A stretch of DNA of 24,061 nucleotides from a virus, in the IMG/VR virus record IMGVR_UViG_3300030116_005269, positions 465 to 24,525 of that record; one strand, written 5' to 3'. Below the pieces are notes generated by a model. That model was not told the origin of the DNA, did no database searches, and saw only the letters and a program-made list of their open reading frames with translations. Below are positions 1 to 6,238 of the stretch, in pieces. The translations under genes and the position numbers were made by a program. Position 1 is the stretch's first letter, and the number at the start of each line of letters is the position of its first letter.

Positions 1-791
1 CTACCCATATATAAGTGCATAATGGTTGGCTCGTCAAATAAAGGAAAGACAAAGTTAAAACCTGCGTCAAATAAGTTTATAGTCCACGGCATCTCCTCGT
101 CCTCAAATATAACCCACTCAGGTAAATGTTCTACTAAGTTATACCTAGAAAAACTAAAATTACCGGAAAATCTTACATTAGGTACAATTTCGTCGCCATT
201 TGGATTTAGATCTGTCATAACATGAGTTGGTAATCTATCATGCCAATTAAATCTCATCATTTTTTGGTGTATATCATTTTCGTCGTCAACGACAAAATAT
301 TGATAGCGTAGATTAGTCAATTCTTTTCTAAAATGCGGGACTCTATTACCCTCGTCATCAAAATAATACAATCCTGCATAACCGTTAATAATTGGCTTAG
401 TTATTCCTCGATCGTCTGCTATTTTGTGCTTTTCTTTAATTTTAGTGTCCCAACCATTAGCAAACATCATGTGTCCGTCGATAAGCATTTTATACTCTTC
501 GTCTTGACACATAGCATACGATTTTATACGACCTTTAGCTAGACCAATAACATCTACAATATTATCTTCCGTAATATGCTCGTAATCTACTCTAAACTCA
601 TTATCAAATTGACTTATAAAATCTGTAAATGCGTATCGTGTATAATTTTTGGTGTATTGAAAATATATTCCAAACACTAAATTTTCAGGTTGATCAGCAC
701 TTAAAATACAATTTGATATAGTAGGACATACTTCGCTGTCATTAAAACAGGCGAAATACACATAAATCTTTTCAGCATTGTCCTCCTTCAC
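1..791 (-). CDS. GT60-type GlcNAc glycosyltransferase, 3' end beyond window
   Basis: About 263 residues are visible; the C terminus lies off the left edge. I read it in the frame opening at a GTG at 791. The N terminus (KIYVYFACFNDSEVCPTI, residues 8-25) followed by a PENLVFGIYFQY segment is the opening of the GlcNAc glycosyltransferase family (Pfam GT60-like, Skp1 GlcNAc-transferase relatives), which starts IxVSIasyRDpel...kP..l.fGv..Q. The family metal/nucleotide-sugar motif appears as LIDGHMMFANGWD (about 103-115), matching the usual iDSHmrF..gWD. Known relatives transfer GlcNAc to hydroxyproline or Ser/Thr. The start is uncertain: GGTGG lies 6 bases before the GTG, and the open frame continues upstream to a TAA inside the preceding gene without an ATG. 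It overlaps that zinc-ribbon gene by 20 bases. Family call is fairly confident; acceptor is unknown. Confidence 0.85.
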   Translation of the reverse strand, partial: MKEDNAEKIYVYFACFNDSEVCPTISNCILSADQPENLVFGIYFQYTKNYTRYAFTDFISQFDNEFRVDYEHITEDNIVDVIGLAKGRIKSYAMCQDEEYKMLIDGHMMFANGWDTKIKEKHKIADDRGITKPIINGYAGLYYFDDEGNRVPHFRKELTNLRYQYFVVDDENDIHQKMMRFNWHDRLPTHVMTDLNPNGDEIVPNVRFSGNFSFSRYNLVEHLPEWVIFEDEEMPWTINLFDAGFNFVFPLFDEPTIMHLYMG

Positions 792-909
792 AGCACGCCA
801 CCACCTTTTGATTAAATTGCGGACATTTGTAATTATAGCAATATAATCCCGCGTGTCTTTCCATTAATGTATGGTTGCATACAGGACACGGCGGGTCACT
901 CTTCTTCAT
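772..909 (-). CDS. Tiny zinc-ribbon-like protein, 45 aa
   Basis: A 45-residue protein with Cys at 8, 11, 24, 29, 39, 40 and 45. The CPVC knuckle followed by C-x4-C is the arrangement of a small zinc ribbon that could fold around one Zn ion. The ATG lies inside the end of the preceding 52-aa gene in another frame (14-base overlap), and its own 3' end overlaps the glycosyltransferase start, so the three look translationally coupled. Function is unknown; small Zn ribbons in phages are often nucleic-acid or protein adaptors. The CC...C tail beyond the ribbon is odd and might bind a second metal. Confidence 0.7.
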   Translation of the reverse strand: MKKSDPPCPVCNHTLMERHAGLYCYNYKCPQFNQKVVACCEGGQC

Positions 910-1054
910 CTTTTTTTTCCGGATTGTCTAAAAATATAACTTTTATAGACATACTACAATTACTCGGTGATTGATCACACATCCATTTATTATTTGCTAT
1001 GTGTTTAAGTGGCGCATTGCACTCAACACATCTATTGATTCTTTTTCTGCTCAT
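896..1054 (-). CDS. Tiny Cys4 zinc-finger-like protein, 52 aa
   Basis: Begins MSRKRINRCVECNAPL with a basic N terminus. Cys 9 and 12 form a CxxC knuckle, and Cys 26 and 33 could complete a Zn site. It ends in a charged EKKDEEE tail. The ATG is preceded by AGGAG at good spacing, within the end of the 47-aa membrane gene (23-base overlap). A second Cys-rich mini-protein follows immediately, so two zinc-ribbon candidates sit in tandem. No specific family recognised; the reading frame, ribosome site and Cys spacing support a real gene. Confidence 0.7.
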   Translation of the reverse strand: MSRKRINRCVECNAPLKHIANNKWMCDQSPSNCSMSIKVIFLDNPEKKDEEE

Positions 1055-1175
1055 CTAAAATCTCCTGTACTACTTCGCCGAAGTATTTAAAAAATCTTGT
1101 ACCCATAACAGCTAGCCATACTAAAAGACCAATAGAAGTTATAGATACTGTTAAAACTAAAATTATTTCTGTCAT
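1032..1175 (-). CDS. Small single-span membrane protein, 47 aa
   Basis: Begins MTEIILVLTVSITSIGLLVW: one hydrophobic N-terminal helix (about residues 3-25) followed by a charged tail containing KYFGEVVQEILDEQKKNQ. GGGAG lies 5 bases before the ATG. It is the last of a run of small membrane proteins downstream of the endolysin and r1t-like holin, so a role as holin, antiholin or other lysis accessory is plausible but inferred only from size, topology and position. Its 3' end overlaps the next gene by 23 bases. Confidence 0.65.
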   Translation of the reverse strand: MTEIILVLTVSITSIGLLVWLAVMGTRFFKYFGEVVQEILDEQKKNQ

Positions 1176-1198
1176 TAGAACTCCCTTCTGGGACTAAT

Positions 1199-1393
1199 TT
1201 ACATAACTGCTTGAACAAGAACTACTAAAGCGGAAACTGCTACTAGCCACCCGCTTAATTCAGCTCTTGATATTTTTGAATTTACCTTTTCGTGTAATTG
1301 ATCGATACGGTCGTTTATTCTTTCCTGCCCATCTAATACAAGCATAATCATTTCCTTTTGTGTAAGACCAACAGGATGCTTATGCTCACTCAT
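1199..1393 (-). CDS. XhlA-like membrane protein, possible holin accessory
   Basis: A 64-residue protein with a soluble N-terminal part containing a short heptad-like helix (DGQERINDRIDQLHEKVNSK, about 21-40) and a C-terminal hydrophobic helix (GWLVAVSALVVLVQAVM). This order, coiled coil then C-terminal anchor, is that of the hemolysin XhlA family of phage lysis accessory proteins. The ATG follows directly on the TAA of the upstream holin-like gene, with GAAGAG as ribosome site. Assignment rests on architecture and neighbourhood, not on a diagnostic motif. Confidence 0.6.
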   Translation of the reverse strand: MSEHKHPVGLTQKEMIMLVLDGQERINDRIDQLHEKVNSKISRAELSGWLVAVSALVVLVQAVM

Positions 1394-1651
1394 TTAAAAC
1401 TCTTCTTTTTTTCCGCCAAATGCTTCATTTATTTCATCAATAGTTAGTTTACCGTCATCGAGAAAACCACGAGCTAGTGCTTCTGTGACTTTGGCGACAC
1501 CCAAAGACCCGGCCAAAAGCACGGAGCTAAGGGTGTCAATACCAATAATTGATCCTGCTCCAATGATTGCTAGTCCGTTAGCAACGAATACAGCGACCAT
1601 ACGAGCCATGATCATTTTGATTTTTTGCAATTTGGATAAACCGCTAGGCAC
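1394..1651 (-). CDS. Small holin-like membrane protein, 85 aa
   Basis: GTG start preceded by GGAGGT at 6 bases, the strongest ribosome site in this stretch. The protein has a basic amphipathic N terminus (SKLQKIKMIMARM), then hydrophobic stretches around 17-32 and 40-55 separated by a short GSIIGIDTLS turn, and a charged C terminus (DDGKLTIDEINEAFGGKKEEF). Two short spans with a turn between resemble class II phage holins. A second, better holin candidate lies near 5170, so this could be an antiholin, a partner holin or an unrelated envelope protein. Confidence 0.6.
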   Translation of the reverse strand: MPSGLSKLQKIKMIMARMVAVFVANGLAIIGAGSIIGIDTLSSVLLAGSLGVAKVTEALARGFLDDGKLTIDEINEAFGGKKEEF

Positions 1652-1689
1652 TATTTACCTCCGCAGCATCCATTTCCGCAACATTCCAT
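1651..1689 (-). CDS. Possible 12-residue double-CC peptide
   Basis: An ATG two bases after the stop of the 101-aa gene opens a 12-codon frame, MECCGNGCCGGK, ending in a TAG that overlaps the next gene's GTG (TAGTG). The CCGNGCC pattern could bind a metal. The alternative is that this stretch only carries the ribosome site (GGAGGT) of the next gene and the peptide is incidental. No strong ribosome site of its own. Confidence 0.3.
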   Translation of the reverse strand: MECCGNGCCGGK

Positions 1690-1691
1690 AG

Positions 1692-1997
1692 TTAATCTCG
1701 CAATCTAATAGTCACTAACCATATAATTGTAGATACGACTATTGCAATACCTACAATATCTTGTGCCGTTCCGGTCAAAGTAAACCAAGCAATAAAAAAA
1801 CCAAGTAAGGTGAAGATCTGCGCTATTGACTCTTTAACAACATCAAATAGCCACTTTGCTATACCTTTTATACTTATTTTCTTTATTTGCTTCCAAGTCC
1901 ACTTTGTAGAACTTATAAAACTTTTTATGGACAACTTAACAAATTGATAAGGTAGTCCCAATACATTATTTAAAAATCTAAAAATCTTTTTGATCAT
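1692..1997 (-). CDS. Cationic membrane protein with two C-terminal spans, 101 aa
   Basis: The N-terminal half is rich in Lys and Trp (for example KWTWKQIKKISIKGIAKWLF) and looks like an amphipathic membrane-surface helix; two hydrophobic spans follow (about 57-75 and 79-97), ending in RLRD. I recognise no family. It lies directly after the large secreted protein and before the holin-like gene, inside the lysis/envelope module. A membrane-disrupting role is conceivable from the cationic amphipathic character but is inference only. It starts right after the previous stop, with AGGAG upstream. Confidence 0.6.
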   Translation of the reverse strand: MIKKIFRFLNNVLGLPYQFVKLSIKSFISSTKWTWKQIKKISIKGIAKWLFDVVKESIAQIFTLLGFFIAWFTLTGTAQDIVGIAIVVSTIIWLVTIRLRD

Positions 1998-4751
1998 CTA
2001 AAATCTCCTAATTAAAGCACCCGCTTGAGCGATAATTTGAGAAGCAATAATAACCGGTACTACTACTTCTTGTGCTTTTTCTTTTTGGTCGCTTGTCATG
2101 TCAGCGCCTATCGACCCCAGATCCATCTCTCTAATATCTATATTAACACTTGTCAGCTCACCTATTGGATTTTCCAAAAACGCCTCTACTTGTACCTCTG
2201 TGACAACATCTGCAAGTGTAAAATTTTCAACATCTTCGTTAGCAATAGCTCTTTCAACATATTCCTCAACAGCTGTAGCTATGTTTTCTTCTTCGGCTGC
2301 TTGTTGTGCAATAATTTCAACATCTTCCGCCGCTGTTTCTTCTTCAAAACCTAACACTTCACCAACGGCTTGTTTTTCTTCTTCGTCTAATTCAGCTACG
2401 GTTTCTACCTTTGTGACTTCTTTAACAACAGCTTTTACAACAGCTTTAGTTGTTGTATCAGCATTACCTAAGTTTTGTACGGAAACCTTAGCTACTTCTT
2501 TTACGACTTCTACTTTTTCTTCTGTATCAAGTTCGGCAACAACTTCCGCTACCGCCTCTTCTACCTGTTCTATGTACTCTTCTTGCTCTTCAACCGACAG
2601 ATCTTCTAACTCTTCTTCCTCGATAATTTCTATTTCATTATCCTCAAATACTTCGGTCAACTCCTCTACTTCTACTACTTCTGTAATAGCTTCCTCAGCA
2701 GCCTCTACTAAAACTTCTACTTCTTCTTCTGTGAGTTGTACCTCTTGATCTCCCTCCGTACCAAAAAATGAGTTATCCTCATCTTGTTCAGGTTTATCTG
2801 GGATAGTCGTTGTAGTAGTGGTTGTAGTCGTGGTCGTAGTCGTCGTAGTAGGAGGTACGACAATAACAATCTCTTCCAAGTTAATTTCTGGCGTTGTGTC
2901 AACTTTATAATCATCAAAATCCGTATTTTCTTTTATTTCAATTATAGTTTCTACTAACTCAATTATGTCTATTGGCTCTCCACCACCACCAAATTGTGAT
3001 TGGTCATCATCGTCTGTGTCTGTAGTTGTAGTAGGTAATACAATAGAGTCTTTAATTTCTTGCTCAATACGAGCCTTTTCTTCCGCTAATTCTCTAGCAA
3101 CTCTTTCCTCGTCTGTTTCGCTATAACCTGTTTCAGCTTCGTTTTTGTCACGCTGTCTTTGTAATTCTGCCAATCTATCTTGTTCTTCTTGATATTCCCT
3201 GTCAGCACGCTCTTGGTTAGTTTCATAATATCCTGTTTCGGCAAAGTTAGATTGTCTTTCTTGCTCTAAAGCCTCTTCAATAGCTTTTAGACGGGCTTGC
3301 TCTTCTTCATACTCTCTTTGCTCACGATCTCTACGCTCTTGATCTGTTTCGTAATAACCTGTTTCGTTAAAATTTTTATTTTTTTCGTTTTGTATAGCTT
3401 GTTGTCTTTTGCGTTCAGCCTCTTCTTCAGCTAAACGCTTTTGTTCAGCGTCGTAATCGTCTTGTGCTTTTTGATTAAATACTGTTAGCGTCGGCTCGGT
3501 AGAATAACCACTATAAACATTATAAGTAGAGCTATAAGCTCTAATTGAAAATTCGTAAGTGTTGTTAGTAATTGCACTATAAGGTATAGTGTACTCTGTA
3601 TTTGTTATGTTATAGACAACAGTTTCGTTTTCTGCGTCTATTCTGTAATATAAATCATAAGACTCAGCAATTCTAGTTCCTGTGTTAGGCATATCCCATA
3701 CAACTTTGACACCACTATTGTAAACATTTTCTACTGTAGGATTCATTGGTGGTCCAACAGTATTATCTACTGTATAAGTCGCCTCAACATCATTACACAT
3801 CCAATTAGTAGCACAAGTTGATAAACGATAGTAGTAAGTGCCGTTTAGAGTGTCATATTCTATTGCGTCATTGTTATCTACCCACGGTAAAGTAAATTCC
3901 GTAGTATCGGTATCTGTACTTCTATACACCTCAAACCAAGTGTTAGCGTTATAGTCTTGATCATAGGTTTCTGCTACTAATATTCTATACCCACCTATTG
4001 TGACACCGTTATCGGATGGTGTGTCCCAATCAACTGTTATACCACTTGAGCTTTCACTAATTGTATAACTAGATATTCCGTTAGGCGCAGGGGGTAAAGT
4101 TGTGGTAGTAGTGGTAGTAGTAGTCGTTGTGGTAGTTGTAGTTGTAGTTGTAGTTGTCGTAGTGCTAGAAGTCGTAGTTGTTGTAGCAAAACTACCTGTA
4201 GATATAGCATCGTCGTATTGAAAATACATATCGTCAAAGCTAGACCAATCGTGTATGTCAATAACAAACTTTGTTATAAATTTATCTGTGTTTTCTGCTA
4301 CTGCATTGTAATCAGTAAATGATTTATAAAATGTGTCATACATATCTGCACCATTATTTCCATAAGCCTGTGCAGACTTGTTTTCTGTTTCGGTTGTATC
4401 ATCCGAATAATAAAAAGTGACTGAGTATGCTTGATTGACTGCACCTACTTCAAAACCTACTTCATATACATCTATATCACTTGAAAATTCAAAAGTATAT
4501 TCGTGAGTACAACTACCATGAACTTGATGACATAAACTTAGAAATTGTCCCTGCGTTCCGTAATTACTACTTTCTGTCCAAACAGTATTATGTGAATTAC
4601 TATTTTCTCTTGTAATAGTAAAGTAGCCATCCCAATCTTGATCACTAAAACCCTCGTTGACGGTGACTTCTTGTGCTACTGCTAAGGGGAAAGGATATAT
4701 TAGTAAAGCAACAATTAATAAACGAACTAAGGTATTGAACTTACGAAGCAC
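1998..4751 (-). CDS. 917-aa secreted FN3/coiled-coil protein with poly-Thr linkers
   Basis: GTG start. Parts in order: Sec signal peptide (1-26, hydrophobic core LLIVALLIYPFPL, likely cleavage after AVA); an all-beta-looking domain (27-188) with a Cys pair in LCHQVHGSC; Thr linker of 5 plus 22 Thr (190-218) ending LPPAP; two fibronectin type III-like domains (about 222-328 and 333-426); a charged coiled coil (427-570) with three ETGYYET-type repeats; a second Thr linker (635-649) ending IP; a very acidic Glu/Val helical region (655-890); and a C-terminal hydrophobic/basic tail (VVVPVIIASQIIAQAGALIRRF region) that may anchor it. Signal peptides on long phage proteins are uncommon; the style is that of marine actinobacterial surface proteins, suggesting host origin. 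Role unknown: surface adhesin, superinfection blocker or envelope-remodelling factor are options. Confidence 0.8.
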   Translation of the reverse strand: MLRKFNTLVRLLIVALLIYPFPLAVAQEVTVNEGFSDQDWDGYFTITRENSNSHNTVWTESSNYGTQGQFLSLCHQVHGSCTHEYTFEFSSDIDVYEVGFEVGAVNQAYSVTFYYSDDTTETENKSAQAYGNNGADMYDTFYKSFTDYNAVAENTDKFITKFVIDIHDWSSFDDMYFQYDDAISTGSFATTTTTSSTTTTTTTTTTTTTTTTTTTTTTLPPAPNGISSYTISESSSGITVDWDTPSDNGVTIGGYRILVAETYDQDYNANTWFEVYRSTDTDTTEFTLPWVDNNDAIEYDTLNGTYYYRLSTCATNWMCNDVEATYTVDNTVGPPMNPTVENVYNSGVKVVWDMPNTGTRIAESYDLYYRIDAENETVVYNITNTEYTIPYSAITNNTYEFSIRAYSSTYNVYSGYSTEPTLTVFNQKAQDDYDAEQKRLAEEEAERKRQQAIQNEKNKNFNETGYYETDQERRDREQREYEEEQARLKAIEEALEQERQSNFAETGYYETNQERADREYQEEQDRLAELQRQRDKNEAETGYSETDEERVARELAEEKARIEQEIKDSIVLPTTTTDTDDDDQSQFGGGGEPIDIIELVETIIEIKENTDFDDYKVDTTPEINLEEIVIVVPPTTTTTTTTTTTTTTTIPDKPEQDEDNSFFGTEGDQEVQLTEEEVEVLVEAAEEAITEVVEVEELTEVFEDNEIEIIEEEELEDLSVEEQEEYIEQVEEAVAEVVAELDTEEKVEVVKEVAKVSVQNLGNADTTTKAVVKAVVKEVTKVETVAELDEEEKQAVGEVLGFEEETAAEDVEIIAQQAAEEENIATAVEEYVERAIANEDVENFTLADVVTEVQVEAFLENPIGELTSVNIDIREMDLGSIGADMTSDQKEKAQEVVVPVIIASQIIAQAGALIRRF
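2805..2849 (-). repeat. Poly-Thr linker coding tract 2
   Basis: Encodes about 15 consecutive Thr preceded by VVPP and followed by IPDKPE, with mixed ACN codons. It separates the middle part of the 917-aa protein from its acidic helical C-terminal region. Confidence 0.8.
3096..3365 (-). repeat. Three ETGYYET-type repeats within coiled coil
   Basis: Three copies of a motif close to ETGYYETDQERxDRE begin at residues 463, 505 and 540 of the 917-aa protein. Spacings of 42 and 35 residues are both multiples of seven, so each copy sits in the same heptad register of the coiled coil. The third copy has diverged (ETGYSETDEERVARE). Confidence 0.75.
4098..4184 (-). repeat. Poly-Thr linker coding tract 1
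   Basis: Encodes five Thr, two Ser and 22 Thr in the 917-aa protein. Codons are a mix of ACA, ACT, ACC and ACG rather than one repeated triplet, so the tract looks maintained at protein level, as an extended and possibly O-glycosylated spacer, rather than as a simple slippage array. Confidence 0.85.
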
Positions 4752-4765
4752 TCTCTCATCACTTC

Positions 4766-5137
4766 CTACCTCTTCCCGCCATCATATTTTACTGCGTGTC
4801 CTTCCTTAACCATTAGTTCGTTTATATTGACCTCATTTATGTAGATCTCCCCCAAGACACGGCCATATTTACCTACACCATAAGATTTCATTTCTAATTC
4901 GTCCTCGGCGGACTCAAGTTTGTCTATAAGCCAAGATTTCGCAGCCAACCCTCGTTTTTTCTCTTCTTTATCTCTTGTTCGTGATTCAGGAGCATTAATA
5001 CCCACGAGTCGAATACGACATTTATGCCACACATTAAAACCCAAATCAATTCTGACATCGATCGTATCTCCATCTACTACTCTTAATAACTCTATTTTAT
5101 AATAATACATTTGATCCTCTAAACAATAGGAGGACAT
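4766..5137 (-). CDS. Staphylococcal-nuclease-like (thermonuclease) protein
   Basis: 123 residues as drawn. The segment RVVDGDTIDVRIDLGF is the SNase opening with its Asp residues, RIRLVGINAPES carries the conserved Arg and NAPE motif, YGRVLGEIYI supplies the second Arg region, and NINELMVKEGHAVKY is the family C-terminal helix. It should be a calcium-dependent phosphodiesterase acting on DNA or RNA. No signal peptide is visible. Two starts are possible: the first ATG has GGGGGA upstream, while the ATG nine codons later (5110) has AGAGGA at 5 bases and begins MYYYKIELL, closer to where the SNase fold starts. It sits between the holin-like gene and the secreted protein; host or competitor nucleic acid degradation is a guess. 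Confidence 0.85.
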   Translation of the reverse strand: MSSYCLEDQMYYYKIELLRVVDGDTIDVRIDLGFNVWHKCRIRLVGINAPESRTRDKEEKKRGLAAKSWLIDKLESAEDELEMKSYGVGKYGRVLGEIYINEVNINELMVKEGHAVKYDGGKR

Positions 5138-5169
5138 ATAGTCCCCCTATCGACGCACTTGTAATTAAA

Positions 5170-5394
5170 TTAACCTTTTGGAAAGTTAGACATAAATTTG
5201 AACGGTGCTTCCTCAATAACATTTTGTAATGCTGAGAAAAACGCAGCGCCTGCTGCGACAACTGCACCCTCAAGTACACCCATATCCAACCATCCGGTTT
5301 GGGCTGCAACAATTACACCAAAACCTGCTTGAAGTCCTGTTCTAACTGCTCTTATTAATGACACTTTAAAAGCGTCTGTTAATTCCCAATTCAT
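5170..5394 (-). CDS. r1t-type holin
   Basis: 74 residues. The pattern LIRAVRTGLQAGFGVIVAAQ, then TGWLDMGVLEGAVVAAGAAF and SALQNVIEEAP is that of the phage r1t holin family (RAxRTxxQA, a Gly-Trp-Leu-Asp turn, two short hydrophobic helices, LQNxxEE). Such holins form inner-membrane lesions that release endolysin. It follows the endolysin candidate by 9 bases and has AGGAG at good spacing. This is the best holin candidate in the window, although four other small membrane proteins lie downstream. Confidence 0.8.
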   Translation of the reverse strand: MNWELTDAFKVSLIRAVRTGLQAGFGVIVAAQTGWLDMGVLEGAVVAAGAAFFSALQNVIEEAPFKFMSNFPKG

Positions 5395-5403
5395 ACGAAT
5401 CTC

Positions 5404-6198
5404 CTAACTTTCTTTTGCAAAAGAAATGTCCCAAGTTTGTTTACCTAAGACACCATCTTCTGTCAACCCAAATTCTTTCTGGATTTCCAGAACTTTTCCT
5501 TTAGCCTGATTACCAAACCACCCGTCAGCTGTTATGCCAACTTGCTTTTGCCAATCTTTAAGCTTTTCGTCAAAAATCATTGGCGATTGTTTTTTGTATA
5601 ATTTATTAGGCCATTTAGGAAAATCTTTAGAAAAATCAAATACTTCAGTTTTTTTCTTTTGATCAATAGGACTATAAGAAATTACAGGCTCACTTCCTGA
5701 TACGGTTTTAAATTCTTGTCCCTCTATGTAGTCAAAATCTATATATCTTACTAATACTTTTTCGCCACTAAGTATTGCATCTCTTATAAGCGGGTAAACG
5801 GTCTTATACGCATTTACGGAAGATCCCACAAACCCGTCACTTTGCACAAGATTACTTGTTTGTGAATTTCCTAAAATTAAACAACCGCTGGTCGATTCAT
5901 CTGTATTCCCCGTGTGCCAAAGTATATACTCGAATCCCGGGACATTGTTGACATAGATCATGCCACGATGCCAATCAGCACCATACTTGGAGGTATAACG
6001 CGAGTGAAAGCCACCTTCGCTACGAAGTGTTAATGTGTATGTCCCTGCGGGAATACGCGTTTCATGTTTTATTTTTTCGGCTCGAAATTCATCTTCGACG
6101 GTGTAGCAAAGAAACTTGCGTTTGTTGTCGGTGACATCAAATAAAATACCACTTGTGGAATCTTCTTGTGAGCTGATTCTTAGGACTTCTAATTTCAT
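5404..6198 (-). CDS. Endolysin candidate: DUF5675-like domain plus peptidoglycan-binding domain
   Basis: 264 residues. Residues 1-155 match my memory of DUF5675: a beta-rich opening (KLEVLRISSQEDSTSGILF), FLCYTVEDEFR, TRIPAGTYTL, and ILWHTGNTDESTSGCLILGN (93-111). The His95...Ser104-Gly105-Cys106 arrangement resembles the active site of L,D-transpeptidase/YkuD-like enzymes. Residues 208-262 form a peptidoglycan-binding type 1 domain, with DWQKQVGITADGWFGNQ and QKEFGLTEDGVLGKQTW as two halves of the helical repeat. With the adjacent holin this points to cell-wall lysis. There is no ribosome site before the ATG; a TATAGT hexamer lies 5 bases upstream. Catalysis by the N-terminal domain is inferred; a tail-associated wall protein is the alternative. 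Confidence 0.75.
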   Translation of the reverse strand: MKLEVLRISSQEDSTSGILFDVTDNKRKFLCYTVEDEFRAEKIKHETRIPAGTYTLTLRSEGGFHSRYTSKYGADWHRGMIYVNNVPGFEYILWHTGNTDESTSGCLILGNSQTSNLVQSDGFVGSSVNAYKTVYPLIRDAILSGEKVLVRYIDFDYIEGQEFKTVSGSEPVISYSPIDQKKKTEVFDFSKDFPKWPNKLYKKQSPMIFDEKLKDWQKQVGITADGWFGNQAKGKVLEIQKEFGLTEDGVLGKQTWDISFAKES

Positions 6199-6203
6199 AC
6201 ATG

Positions 6204-6209
6204 ACTATA
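6204..6209 (-). promoter_or_regulatory. Candidate -10 element for a leaderless endolysin transcript
   Basis: TATAGT ends 5 bases before the endolysin ATG, and no Shine-Dalgarno sequence lies between. Transcription would begin at or next to the start codon, giving a leaderless mRNA, a common arrangement in Actinobacteria. No good -35 hexamer is seen. It sits in the 40-base gap after the metallophosphoesterase gene, a natural place for a lysis promoter. Confidence 0.4.
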
Positions 6210-6238
6210 TTAAATGACAAGAAGTTGGTTTCAGGTAT

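Noticed and set aside
2098-2748. A 216-codon Ser/Thr-rich open frame on the plus strand.
   Set aside because: It is the antisense shadow of the acidic Glu/Val-rich part of the secreted protein, as its composition shows.
4098-4184. GTA/GTT triplet-like array as a possible CRISPR or microsatellite.
   Set aside because: It is a protein-coding poly-Thr tract with mixed codons; there are no constant repeats with unique spacers.
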